Shown here one piece after another: positions 46,980 through 55,820 of a DNA stretch of 64,000 nt. A program made the position numbers and the translations under genes. Within the stretch, counting starts at the first letter, position 1, and every line of letters starts with the position of its first letter. The DNA comes from Butyrivibrio sp. X503 (GTDB taxonomy: Bacteria > Bacillota > Clostridia > Lachnospirales > Lachnospiraceae), in assembly GCF_003625475.1 (NCBI RefSeq), contig NZ_RAIQ01000001.1, forward strand, positions 310,001 through 374,000. The letters are read 5' to 3'. The notes below the pieces were generated by a model, which ran no database searches, was not told where the DNA came from, and worked only from the letters and a program-made list of their open reading frames with translations.

Positions 46980-47777
46980 ATGTCTATTTACGAGGAAATA
47001 AGAGATCAGCAAAAAAAGCTAAAGGATAAGGATTTTAAGACCAAATGGAATTACTTCTGGGATTATTATAAAGTCCATGTCATAATCGGGCTCATCGCGC
47101 TGATTGCCATTATATTGACTGTCAGGAGCTTTATCCTCACCAAGCCGAACGCAATATACGCGGTTATGTTAAACAGTGGCTACGAGGTTTCCGCACAGGA
47201 CCTCGAAAGCGGTTATATGGAATATGCCAATGTCGATCGTTCCGAATACAGCTGCCTTATAGATACTTCCTCATCATTTGATCAGACTCATATTGACCAG
47301 ATGACACTGGCAACAAGCCAGAAGATCATGGCCAACGTTGCAGCGCAGGAAATAGACGCACTTGGCGCTGACGTTCCGACTTTTGCTTATTACGCCGCAC
47401 AGGACGTATTTATGGATCTTAGAACTGTCTTTTCCGAAGACGAGCTTAAAGCCTTCGGCGATGATATTTTCTATATAGACGGTGCATACATGGATTATAT
47501 CGCATCCGACGAATACCAGACCGATATTATGGACGGCGAATATAACAAAGACAACAAATACGCAGTAATCGCTCACGAAGCTATGACCGAAGGCAAATTC
47601 GACATCATACCGAAAGAAGAAATGGAGCGTCCCATCCCTATCGGAATTATCATGAAAGATTCCGCTGTACTGAAAACCACCGGCGCCTACGAAAGCAATA
47701 TCCCCGTAGTCGGAATTATCGGAAATACTACAAGATTAGATAACACAATTACATTTATTAATTATCTTCATAAATAA
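46980..47777 (+). CDS. membrane-anchored protein of unknown function
   Basis: 265 residues. A charged cytoplasmic start (EIRDQQKKLKDKDFKTKWNY) leads to a single membrane helix (VHVIIGLIALIAIILTV, about 35-52) and an outer domain of about 200 residues, including FAYYAAQDVFMDLRTVFSED and PVVGIIGNTTRLDNTITF at the end. No motif is recognised. Aggagc precedes the ATG. Single gene between its own promoter and terminator. Confidence 0.75.
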   Translation: MSIYEEIRDQQKKLKDKDFKTKWNYFWDYYKVHVIIGLIALIAIILTVRSFILTKPNAIYAVMLNSGYEVSAQDLESGYMEYANVDRSEYSCLIDTSSSFDQTHIDQMTLATSQKIMANVAAQEIDALGADVPTFAYYAAQDVFMDLRTVFSEDELKAFGDDIFYIDGAYMDYIASDEYQTDIMDGEYNKDNKYAVIAHEAMTEGKFDIIPKEEMERPIPIGIIMKDSAVLKTTGAYESNIPVVGIIGNTTRLDNTITFINYLHK

Positions 47778-47781
47778 AAAT

Positions 47782-47815
47782 AAAGCGTAGACCTATTGGT
47801 CTACGCTTTTTATTA
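47782..47815. terminator. terminator between converging genes (46980 gene and lysC)
   Basis: AAAGCGTAGACC (47782-47793) and GGTCTACGCTTT (47798-47809), a perfect 12-bp stem with a TATT loop and T/A flanks for both directions. Confidence 0.9.
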
Positions 47816-47818
47816 TTA

Positions 47819-49138
47819 TCAAAGCTGTACCGTTACAAAGATATCGTAGATGGCACGGATTGCCTTTTCGAAGTCGCGATTCTCTACACCGATGATGATG
47901 TTAAGCTCTGATGAGCCCTGATCGATCATACGAACGTTAACATTGGCATGAGCAAGAGCTGAGAAGATTCTTCCAGCTGTTCCTCTTGTTGACTTCATTC
48001 CGCGTCCAACAACCGCGATAAGTGCAAGATCCGACTCGATCTCAAGCATATCCGGATGAGCAAGTCTATGAATCTCAGATACAACCGACTGCTCCTTCTC
48101 AATGAACTCGTCCTGCTGAACAAATACTGTCATTGTATCGATTCCTGAAGGTACGTGCTCGATTGAGATCTCCTGGTCTTCAAATGCCTGAAGAACCTTT
48201 CTTACAAATCCAACCTCAGAGTTCATCTGATCTTTAAGGATATTTACGCAGCAGAAGCCCTTTTTACCTGCAATACCTGTGATAACGAACTTGGACTTCT
48301 TAGCTGTTGATTCAACAATCCATGTTCCGGGATCCTCGGGCTTGTTGGTATTTCTGATATTGATCGGAATACCCTCTTTACGTACAGGAAAGATTGCGTC
48401 CTCATGAAGAACCGATGCTCCCATGTATGCAAGCTCTCGAAGCTCTGTATATGTAATGGTCTCGATGTGAGGAGGTGTATCGATGATTCTGGGATCTGCT
48501 ACAAGGAAACCTGAAACATCTGTCCAGTTCTCATACACATCTGCCTTAATAGCTCTTGAAACGATTGATCCTGTGATGTCGGATCCGCCTCTTGAGAAGG
48601 TCTTTACACTTCCGTCGGGATATGCGCCGTAGAATCCGGGCACAACGGCCTTGGGTGTATTCTCAAGCTTTTTAGCCATAAGCTTGTTGGTCTTCTCACC
48701 GTCAAACTCACCGTTTTTATCAAAAGCAACTACTGTAGCGGAATCAATAAACTCATATCCGAGATAATTGGCCATGATAATACCGTTAAGATACTCTCCA
48801 CGGCTTGCAGCGTAGTCATTGCCCGCTTTTTCCTTGAAGTTTTTCTCGATAGTCTTGAACTCATCGGAAAGATCAAGCTTGAGCTTAAGTCCATCTATGA
48901 TCTCATCATAACGTGCCTTAATATCGGCAAGCTGCTTCTTGAAATCCTTACCGGCTTCAGCAAGAGCATATGTCTTGTAGAGCATATCGGTAACCTTTGT
49001 ATCTTTTGAGTTTCTTTTTCCGGGTGCGGAAGGAACTACGTATACTCTGTCTGGATCGGACTTGATGATCTCGCCGACCTTCTTGAACTGCTCTGCACTT
49101 GCAAGTGAGCTTCCGCCGAATTTAACTACTTTCTTCAT
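47819..49138 (-). CDS. lysC: aspartate kinase
   Basis: 439 residues. It starts KKVVKFGGSSLASAEQFKKV (nucleotide-binding KFGGSS), then FSRGGSDITGSIVSRAIKAD and a C-terminal pair of ACT domains (IAVVGRGMKSTRGTAGRIFS, then SSELNIIIGVE). It makes aspartyl phosphate for Lys, Thr and Met synthesis and is expected to be feedback-controlled through ACT. The ATG at 49138 follows AAAGGA; a TTG three codons earlier is less likely. It is the last gene of the ACT regulator-hom-lysC run. Confidence 0.96.
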   Translation of the reverse strand: MKKVVKFGGSSLASAEQFKKVGEIIKSDPDRVYVVPSAPGKRNSKDTKVTDMLYKTYALAEAGKDFKKQLADIKARYDEIIDGLKLKLDLSDEFKTIEKNFKEKAGNDYAASRGEYLNGIIMANYLGYEFIDSATVVAFDKNGEFDGEKTNKLMAKKLENTPKAVVPGFYGAYPDGSVKTFSRGGSDITGSIVSRAIKADVYENWTDVSGFLVADPRIIDTPPHIETITYTELRELAYMGASVLHEDAIFPVRKEGIPINIRNTNKPEDPGTWIVESTAKKSKFVITGIAGKKGFCCVNILKDQMNSEVGFVRKVLQAFEDQEISIEHVPSGIDTMTVFVQQDEFIEKEQSVVSEIHRLAHPDMLEIESDLALIAVVGRGMKSTRGTAGRIFSALAHANVNVRMIDQGSSELNIIIGVENRDFEKAIRAIYDIFVTVQL

Positions 49139-49184
49139 TTCACACAATCCTTTTCTACATTTAGATTTATTAGATAGGTCTTTA

Positions 49185-50393
49185 TCAATACAGTCTTAAG
49201 TATCCCTTTACGCTATCGAGCTTCCAAAGCTTTTCCTCAAAGTCTTTTTCGGAAGTAAGATCTGTAATGAACGCAAACTCGCCTACTACATCGTCACATT
49301 CGATAACCTCTATATCATGTCCGAATATTTCCATAGCCTGGTCTCTGAGGTCCTCTGTCACTCTTACAAAGAACTTTCTTACGGCGTTGTCCTTGGATGT
49401 AAGAACAGCCTTCTCAGCGTTAAGATTAACCTCGATATGCTTTCCTTTATGCTTTAAAACATCAACAACATCAGCAACTACTGCGCTTGCTGTTGCATTC
49501 TTACCTGCGCCCTTACCATAGAACATAACGTCGCCGAGCATATTTCCGTGAACGTTGATGGCGTTGAATACACCGTTTACATTGGCAAGAGGATTCTCAT
49601 AAGGAATCATGAAAGGAGCAACGAGAGTAAAGAAGCCGTTCTCGTTCATCTTGCACATACCAAGGAGCTTGATTGCCATATTAAGGCTCTTTGCATAAGC
49701 AAAATCCTCGATATTGATCTTAGTGATACCTTCTGTATATATATCCTCGTAATTTACGTGCTTACCGCTCATAAGGCTTGAAAGGATCGCAATCTTACGG
49801 CATGCATCATATCCTTCGATATCGGCCTCAGGATTTCTTTCTGCATATCCTTTATCCTGTGCAGCCTTAAGTACTGTCGCGAATCCTATACCCTCTTTAT
49901 CCATCTTGGTAAGGATATAATTTGTAGTTCCGTTTAAGATACCTGTGATGGCATCAATCTTCTCATGCTTAAGTGAATCGTTTATGCTGCGAAGAACAGG
50001 AATTCCGCCGCCTACGCTCGCTTCAAATAGATAACTTACGCCGTTCTTCTTGGCAATCTCTACAAGCTCAGGGCCCTTAGCCGCTACAAGCTCTTTATTT
50101 GAAGTACAAACGCTCTTGCCCTTCTCAAGTGCCTGCTTCTCAAATGTAAATGCAGGCTCGATTCCTCCCATAGTCTCACAGATAACATCTATCTCGGGAT
50201 CGTCAAGAATAATGTTGATATCATGTACTACCTGAGCTTCATGCTTATCACCGGGAAAATCGCGAAGATCGAGAATATATTTAACCTCAACCGCTTCTCC
50301 CGCGCTCTTAGCTACTTCTGCGGCGTTGGTGTCGATAACTTCAACAACTCCGCTTCCTACTGTTCCATATCCCAAGACTGCTATTTTTGCCAT
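49185..50393 (-). CDS. hom: homoserine dehydrogenase
   Basis: 402 residues. The NAD(P) fold begins KIAVLGYGTVGSGVVEVI; GTTNYILTKMDKEGIGFATVLK and PEADIEGYDACRKIAILSSL are family signatures; a C-terminal ACT domain follows (VRKFFVRVTEDLRDQAMEIF). It reduces aspartate semialdehyde toward Thr and Met. The start at 50393 has GGAGGAAAAT ahead; the frame is open 13 codons further. It sits between the ACT regulator and lysC on the same strand. Confidence 0.96.
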   Translation of the reverse strand: MAKIAVLGYGTVGSGVVEVIDTNAAEVAKSAGEAVEVKYILDLRDFPGDKHEAQVVHDINIILDDPEIDVICETMGGIEPAFTFEKQALEKGKSVCTSNKELVAAKGPELVEIAKKNGVSYLFEASVGGGIPVLRSINDSLKHEKIDAITGILNGTTNYILTKMDKEGIGFATVLKAAQDKGYAERNPEADIEGYDACRKIAILSSLMSGKHVNYEDIYTEGITKINIEDFAYAKSLNMAIKLLGMCKMNENGFFTLVAPFMIPYENPLANVNGVFNAINVHGNMLGDVMFYGKGAGKNATASAVVADVVDVLKHKGKHIEVNLNAEKAVLTSKDNAVRKFFVRVTEDLRDQAMEIFGHDIEVIECDDVVGEFAFITDLTSEKDFEEKLWKLDSVKGYLRLY

Positions 50394-50461
50394 ATTTTCC
50401 TCCAAAGTTTTATATTCATAGTGCCTAAGCATAAGTCAAAACCTATGCGGCTGATTATTCC

Positions 50462-50914
50462 TTAAAATGATGCACTTCTTCCTGTGATGTGCACCTTATG
50501 TATGCCTTCTTTTCCCTCCATGATGGAGATCATCTCCATTATGTCCTTGGTAGCTTCCAAAACCTGAATTGTGATAGATATGGATGCTACCCCGTTTAGG
50601 GGAATTGACTGATGTATAGTCAAAATATTTGCTCCGAAATCCGCAATGAGATTAAGCACATAAGAAAGTAGTCCAACCTCATCGTTCATCTGGAAAGTAA
50701 GTGTAAACGTGGTTCCCTGCAAACTGTCATGAAATTCGTAAATATCTTCTTTGTACTTATAAAAAGAGCTTCGACTGATCCCAAGCATTGCTGCCGCTTC
50801 GTTGACCGTCTTGACCTTGCCGGACTCAAGCAGTTTCTTGGCTTCAACAACCTTAAGAAGTACTTCCGGAACCGCCTGTCTCCTAAGTACATAATATGCA
50901 GTATCTTGTTGCAT
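50462..50914 (-). CDS. HTH-ACT regulator, UPF0735/ThrR type
   Basis: 150 residues: an N-terminal helix-turn-helix (TVNEAAAMLGISRSSFYKYK, about 38-58) and a C-terminal ACT domain (TLTFQMNDEVGLLSYVLNLI, GVASISITIQV). This is the architecture of UPF0735 proteins; the Bacillus subtilis member ThrR represses hom and thrCB. Position directly upstream of hom supports the same role here, with an amino acid as ligand of the ACT domain. First gene of the operon. Confidence 0.88.
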   Translation of the reverse strand: MQQDTAYYVLRRQAVPEVLLKVVEAKKLLESGKVKTVNEAAAMLGISRSSFYKYKEDIYEFHDSLQGTTFTLTFQMNDEVGLLSYVLNLIADFGANILTIHQSIPLNGVASISITIQVLEATKDIMEMISIMEGKEGIHKVHITGRSASF

Positions 50915-51058
50915 GTTCTACCTCTTTGCAAAAAGAATGTGTTTCTCTGCTGCGGACATTTGTGTGCACCGTAAAGAATTTTAGCATGGTAAAGTTATGA
51001 AGACAAGCACAATTTTCTATAAAAAAACGTATTCCATGCCACTGTACTTTGGTAAACA

Positions 51059-51067
51059 TGCTATAAT
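51059..51067 (+). promoter_or_regulatory. extended -10 promoter of the ribonuclease J gene
   Basis: TGC followed by perfect TATAAT (51062-51067) without a good -35 box, 31 bp before the ATG. Confidence 0.55.
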
Positions 51068-51097
51068 TTGACCATATTATGATACGGAGGTTCATAT

Positions 51098-52750
51098 ATG
51101 TCTGAGAACATACGAATTATACCGCTTGGCGGCTTTGACAAAATAGGCATGAATATGATGCTCATAGAAAATGACGACACTATAATCGCAATTGACTGCG
51201 GAATGTCTTTTCCGCCTCATAATATGCCCGGTATCGATACTTCCATCCCGGATGTCGATTATCTTATAGAAAACACAGATAAACTAAAAGGTATCGTACT
51301 CACTCACGGACACGAGGATCACATAGGAGCAATCCCTTATATTATCGAGTCATTAAACGTTCCCATCTACGGAACTCCGCTCACTATTGCTCTTGTTGAA
51401 AAAAAGCTTACAGCTCACGGTATAAAAAAATACAAGACCAAAGTGATTCGCCAGAAAAACACAATTGTTCTCGGGAGCTTTAAAGTCGAGTTTATTACTA
51501 CAAACCACAGTATTCCCGATGCTGTAATGCTCGCTGTACATACTCCCGCAGGAACCGTCATCCATACCGGAGATTTTAAGATCGATTACAGTCCCATTAC
51601 AGGCGATTCCACAGACCTTAGAAGAATCGCAGCTCTGGGTTCCAAAGGTGTGCTCGCTCTGATTACGGATAGCACAAACACTCTGGTTCTCGGCTCCTCG
51701 CCATCCGAGTCGGAGGTAAGCGCTTCTCTTGACCTGCTTTTTAACCTTCATAAGGAAAACCGCCTCATCATTGCAACTTTTGCTTCCAACATGGATCGAG
51801 TACAGCAGATAATAACTCTGGCCAAAAAATACAACAGAAAAGTTGTTCTTCTCGGCGATACAATGCTTAGCATATTCGAAGCAGCAAAAGAGCTTAACTA
51901 TCTTAATTATTCAGAGGAAGTTATTATAGATATAAAAGACGTTCCTACTTATGAGAGTAAAGAAATAATCTTCCTCACCACCGGAAACCATGGCGAACCC
52001 ATCAACTGTCTTACAGAAATTGCCGAAGGAACACATGATAATATAAAACTTCTTCCCGGCGATACCGTTTTATTCAGTTCAATCGCCATTCACGGAAGCG
52101 AAGATCTTTTTTCAAAAACAATGAATCTATTGGAGGAACAAGGTGCAAATATTATCTTCCAGGACATTCATGCAACAGGCCATGCCTGCATCGATGAATT
52201 AAAGCTAATGTACAATCTTGCCAATCCAAAGTATGCCATACCTGCGCATGGCGAATACAGATACAGAAAAGCCGGTGCCGCTATAGCTCAGCAAGTCGGA
52301 ATAGACAGAAAAAATATACTAATGCTCGATAATGGCGACGTTTTGTCTCTTTCGGAGGACGAAGCAAAGATTATCGATCATATCCCGTTAAAAGAAGTCC
52401 TTATAGACGGTCTTGGAATCGGAAACATCGGAAGAAATATCCTCAGCGAAAGAACCAAAATGGGAAAAAACGGTGTTGTTATCATTGAGATAAGTTTCAG
52501 CTCAGGTTCCGGACGTCTCGTTGCTCCCACACGCATCAGCACAAGAGGTTTTGTAAACACCAAAGTTTCAACCGATACTCTTCCCGGACTTGAAGATGCC
52601 GTTAACTCCGAAATAGCAAGACTTATCGCTCAAGGAGTTACAGGTGATAAATTTGATTCTCTTGTTCAGAAGGCTGCGGAAAAATATATTATAAACGAGT
52701 GTGATCAGCGCCCTCTCGTCATTGTACTTACAAGCGAAATTGTGCTATAA
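51098..52750 (+). CDS. rnj: ribonuclease J
   Basis: 550 residues. Metallo-beta-lactamase motif LTHGHEDHIGAIPYI (HxHxDH), beta-CASP elements (ATFASNMDRVQQII, TTGNHGEPINCLTEIA, then DIHATGHACIDELKLM and PAHGEYRYRKAG) and a C-terminal domain ending LVIVLTSEIVL. It acts in mRNA decay and rRNA maturation as endo- and 5' exonuclease. TACGGAGG precedes the ATG. The last codons overlap the promoter of the RNA candidate that follows. Confidence 0.96.
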   Translation: MSENIRIIPLGGFDKIGMNMMLIENDDTIIAIDCGMSFPPHNMPGIDTSIPDVDYLIENTDKLKGIVLTHGHEDHIGAIPYIIESLNVPIYGTPLTIALVEKKLTAHGIKKYKTKVIRQKNTIVLGSFKVEFITTNHSIPDAVMLAVHTPAGTVIHTGDFKIDYSPITGDSTDLRRIAALGSKGVLALITDSTNTLVLGSSPSESEVSASLDLLFNLHKENRLIIATFASNMDRVQQIITLAKKYNRKVVLLGDTMLSIFEAAKELNYLNYSEEVIIDIKDVPTYESKEIIFLTTGNHGEPINCLTEIAEGTHDNIKLLPGDTVLFSSIAIHGSEDLFSKTMNLLEEQGANIIFQDIHATGHACIDELKLMYNLANPKYAIPAHGEYRYRKAGAAIAQQVGIDRKNILMLDNGDVLSLSEDEAKIIDHIPLKEVLIDGLGIGNIGRNILSERTKMGKNGVVIIEISFSSGSGRLVAPTRISTRGFVNTKVSTDTLPGLEDAVNSEIARLIAQGVTGDKFDSLVQKAAEKYIINECDQRPLVIVLTSEIVL

Positions 52751-52751
52751 T
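52722..52751 (+). promoter_or_regulatory. extended -10 promoter inside the end of the ribonuclease J gene
   Basis: TTGTAC (52722-52727), 18-bp spacer, then TATAAT (52746-52751) preceded by TGC. Its start point would be near 52758. Confidence 0.55.
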
Positions 52752-52757
52752 ACATGC

Positions 52758-52992
52758 GATGTAGGACATTGTCTTCATCAGTGATTTACCAATCACATAT
52801 TGTATTTGTTGTTTGTTTCAGCCAATACGGTTAATGCTTTTATATCGCTTCCGTGGTCATGAGTATATTCCATGGATCACCCCATGTAAGATCATGAGAC
52901 GGTAGCTTTGTGAAAAGAAATGATATCAAACGGCAGAATATGAAATTTAGGCATCTTCAGATGTCTGTTTTTCATATTCTGCCGTTTTTTTA
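52758..52992 (+). ncRNA. candidate structured RNA or attenuator leader
   Basis: A 235-nt stretch with its own promoter and a strong terminator. Hairpins seen: GTGATT/AATCAC (52781-52796); a long arm GCT-T-CCGT-GG-TCATGA (52847-52862) with TCATGA-G-ACGG-T-AGC (52892-52906) capped by CATGG/CCATG (52871-52886); and a 17-bp terminator stem (52929-52945 with 52970-52986) with a side hairpin, ending in T7. The terminator stops only about 12 nt before the ATG of the next gene, so this is either a free small RNA or a riboswitch-like attenuator for 53004-55683. It does not match riboswitch cores I know (T-box, SAM, TPP, FMN, cobalamin, c-di-GMP). Confidence 0.55.
52929..52990 (+). terminator. terminator at the end of the RNA candidate
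   Basis: AACGGCAGAATATGAAA pairs perfectly with TTTCATATTCTGCCGTT, with a small inner CATC/GATG hairpin, followed by TTTTT. Confidence 0.9.
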
Positions 52993-53003
52993 TTGGGAGA
53001 ATT

Positions 53004-54728
53004 ATGAGAGATTATTTTAAAAAAAATTGGCATTTCATCATTGTTATAGGAATCTTGCTCGCGGAGTTTATTACCTTTCTCTGTGTCGGAGAGATGGGAA
53101 CTTACATAGGTGTCCACGACAATCTTGATATACATATCACGGATTACAAACTTCTTAGGGATAACCATGCGTTCTTTTCCCACGGACAGACAATACCTCT
53201 TCTTGGCGGAATAGACAGAAATTTCCTCCTTTCGGAATTCTATCTTTATTCCTTAATTCACGCCGCGTTGCCGACTTATACGGCATATATCGCCGGACAC
53301 TTTATAAAGATCCTGATAGCTCTGTTTTCGGGAATTCTTCTAGGAAAAGACATCCTCAAAGCTTCATACAAAAAGTACGATAAGGCTGTTGTTCTGTTTA
53401 GCTTTATCTATGGCCTTTTGCCGCTGTATCCCGCCTTCTCTTTTTCTTTTTCATCAATTCCGCTTCTTGTGTGGCTCATAAGAAAAATCGAAGGACGTGA
53501 AGGAAAACTATATTACGTACTTTTATTCCTATACCCCACCCTGTCTTACTTTACTTTCTTTGGACCTTTTATTTTAGGATATATATTTATTTATTTTATA
53601 TACAGATCGATTGTTTCAAAAAGGATATCTCTGCCGCTCTTATCCTCCGTTTTCATACTTGCGGCAAGCTATATTCTCATTGAATACAGACTTTTCCTTA
53701 TCATTTTCACATCCGGGCAGGCGACAATACGAGATACGATGGTTGTCGATAATGCTACGCTACCTGAAATACTGTCAACTATCGGGGATGTTTTCGTAAA
53801 CAATATGTTCCACTGCGACGACCTGCACAGATTCTTTGCTTTGCCGGTCACAATAGCAGCTTTCTTTGTGATCAACTTTCTACATATAAAAAACAAAGAA
53901 TTAAAGCAGCTTATTAAAGATCCGTTTAATCTCGTCCTTTTGTTTATACTCTTTAATTGCACTGTTTACGGCCTTTACAACAGCTATTTTGTGCGTACCC
54001 TATTTGAAAAAATAGTTCCTCCGCTTAAAGGCTGGCAATTTAACAGAACTTTGTTCTTCAACCCTTTCTTATGGTATCTGGAAGTATTTATCGTTATAAA
54101 AAGGTTGATCGATGACAAAAAGAAGAAATTTGCCGTAACACTGACCGCTTTTACCCTTATCTCCGTCTTATGTGTTCAATCTCTTTACAATGACTTTTTT
54201 AACACGCTGTACGTCAACGCCTGGCAGCTTGTTAAACACGAAAAATCCGAGACACTCTCTTACGGTGAATTCTTCTCGGAAGACCTCTTTACGGAGATAA
54301 AAAAAGACATTGGCTATAGCGGAGAATACAGCATAGCTTACGGGTTCCATCCCGCCGTACTTTCTTACAATTCAATCTCCACACTAGACGGCTGCCTAAG
54401 CTACTACTACCAGTCCTATAAAAACTCTTTTAGGAAGGTAATAGAACCGGCGCTGAACGAATCGAAAGAAGCCAGAAAATACTATGACGAATGGGGCGCA
54501 AGAGCATATATCTTCTCAGGAAGTGTAGAAAGTATCTGGAATCCCGAGCGAACCAAAGATCCCGATGACAAACGCCTTCTGATCGATACCTCTTCGATGA
54601 AAGCACTGGGCGGCAAATATATCTTTTCAAGGATAGAAATATCCAACGCAAAAGAGCTGAATGCAAGCCTGATAGGAAAATATAAAAACGATTCATCACC
54701 ATATAGCATATGGGTTTATGAAATTTAA
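53004..54728 (+). CDS. polytopic membrane protein, YkoS/DUF6044-like
   Basis: 574 residues with about eleven membrane helices up to about residue 395 and a C-terminal outer domain of about 175 residues (GEYSIAYGFHPAVLSYNSIS, ARAYIFSGSVES). The early loop IGVHDNLDIHITDYKLLRDN carries acidic residues after helix 1, as in GT-C-type glycosyltransferases and YkoS. GGGAG precedes the ATG. It is followed after 13 bp by a UbiA-family gene; together they suggest a lipid-linked sugar pathway. Function not established. Confidence 0.75.
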   Translation: MRDYFKKNWHFIIVIGILLAEFITFLCVGEMGTYIGVHDNLDIHITDYKLLRDNHAFFSHGQTIPLLGGIDRNFLLSEFYLYSLIHAALPTYTAYIAGHFIKILIALFSGILLGKDILKASYKKYDKAVVLFSFIYGLLPLYPAFSFSFSSIPLLVWLIRKIEGREGKLYYVLLFLYPTLSYFTFFGPFILGYIFIYFIYRSIVSKRISLPLLSSVFILAASYILIEYRLFLIIFTSGQATIRDTMVVDNATLPEILSTIGDVFVNNMFHCDDLHRFFALPVTIAAFFVINFLHIKNKELKQLIKDPFNLVLLFILFNCTVYGLYNSYFVRTLFEKIVPPLKGWQFNRTLFFNPFLWYLEVFIVIKRLIDDKKKKFAVTLTAFTLISVLCVQSLYNDFFNTLYVNAWQLVKHEKSETLSYGEFFSEDLFTEIKKDIGYSGEYSIAYGFHPAVLSYNSISTLDGCLSYYYQSYKNSFRKVIEPALNESKEARKYYDEWGARAYIFSGSVESIWNPERTKDPDDKRLLIDTSSMKALGGKYIFSRIEISNAKELNASLIGKYKNDSSPYSIWVYEI

Positions 54729-54741
54729 TATTCGGAGAAAA

Positions 54742-55683
54742 ATGAAAATGAAGAATTACATTAAAATAGCAAGACCCGATCACTGGATAAAAAATCTGTT
54801 TATTTTGCCGGGAACAATAATAGCCGTGCTTCTTACGAAGCATTCTCCCGCCGATATCAACCTAATAAAGCTTGTTACAGCCTTCCTTGCGACATGCATG
54901 ATAGCCAGTGCCAACTATGTTATAAACGAATGGCTGGACGCTCCGTTCGACAAGTTCCATCCCACCAAGAAAAATCGGCCGGTTGTCACTACAAACATGA
55001 AGCTTAGCATAGTTCTGCTCGAATACTTTCTGCTTATAATAATAGGAATAAGCCTTTCGCTTTTGATAAACCTACCCTTCACCGTTACAAGCGCCGTTTT
55101 GCTGGTCATGGGAGTTCTATATAACGTAAAGCCCTTCAGGACAAAAGACATCCCTTATTTCGATGTTTTATCGGAATCAGTCAACAATATGCTCAGACTT
55201 CTTATGGGCTGGTTCGTGATAACAGCTTCATCCGTACCTCCTTCAAGTATTCTTATTGGATATTGGATGACAGGAGCCTTTTTGATGGCAACCAAGCGTT
55301 TTGCGGAGTATCGGATGATCGGAAACCCGGAAACAGCAGGCTTATACAGACGTTCATTTATTCATTACACAGAAAAGAAATTGCTTACTTCCGCACTGTT
55401 CTATGCACTTGTATCAACGTTTTGCCTGGGAGTTTTCCTGATAAAGTATCGCATTGAGTATTTACTGTGTATGCCCTTTGTATTCCTACTTTATTCGTAT
55501 TATACAGCCATGTCACTGGACCCTGATTCGGCTGTTCAACGCCCCGAAAAGCTCTATAAAGAGAAAAAACTAATGTTTATTCTGCTTATTATGCTCATTG
55601 TATTTATCATATTTACATTCATAGACGTTGAATTTCTACATATCCTCACGTCTAATGCCCTTGTAAGCATCCCGATTGAATAA
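54742..55683 (+). CDS. UbiA-family prenyltransferase, phosphoribosyl-transferase-like
   Basis: 313 residues, about eight helices. It starts MKMKNYIKIARPDHWIKNLF and carries the Asp-rich site NYVINEWLDAPFDKFHPTKK, resembling decaprenyl-phosphate phosphoribosyltransferase (DPPR synthase) more than quinone or heme enzymes. That activity would make a polyprenyl-phosphate pentose for cell-surface glycans. The ATG at 54742 is chosen because CGGAG lies 6 nt before it. The upstream membrane protein gene is its operon partner. Confidence 0.82.
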   Translation: MKMKNYIKIARPDHWIKNLFILPGTIIAVLLTKHSPADINLIKLVTAFLATCMIASANYVINEWLDAPFDKFHPTKKNRPVVTTNMKLSIVLLEYFLLIIIGISLSLLINLPFTVTSAVLLVMGVLYNVKPFRTKDIPYFDVLSESVNNMLRLLMGWFVITASSVPPSSILIGYWMTGAFLMATKRFAEYRMIGNPETAGLYRRSFIHYTEKKLLTSALFYALVSTFCLGVFLIKYRIEYLLCMPFVFLLYSYYTAMSLDPDSAVQRPEKLYKEKKLMFILLIMLIVFIIFTFIDVEFLHILTSNALVSIPIE

Positions 55684-55712
55684 TTCTTCAACAACATATT
55701 TTTAAGCAAGCG

Positions 55713-55747
55713 AAAGACCGTGGTATGGGGAAATACCACGGCCTTTC
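55713..55747. terminator. terminator between converging UbiA and permease genes
   Basis: CCGTGGTAT (55718-55726) and ATACCACGG (55733-55741) with AAAG/CTTT extension. Confidence 0.8.
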
Positions 55748-55820
55748 TTAACGCTTATAAAAGGAAAGAGTATCTCCTCCCGTGTTACCACGGAAGAAGA
55801 AGAGTAAATAACAAATTCAA

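Noticed and set aside
52758..52992. 6S RNA or signal recognition particle RNA
   Set aside because: No long closing stem between the two ends as in 6S, and no GGTCAGG/GGAA/AGCAGC signature of SRP RNA.
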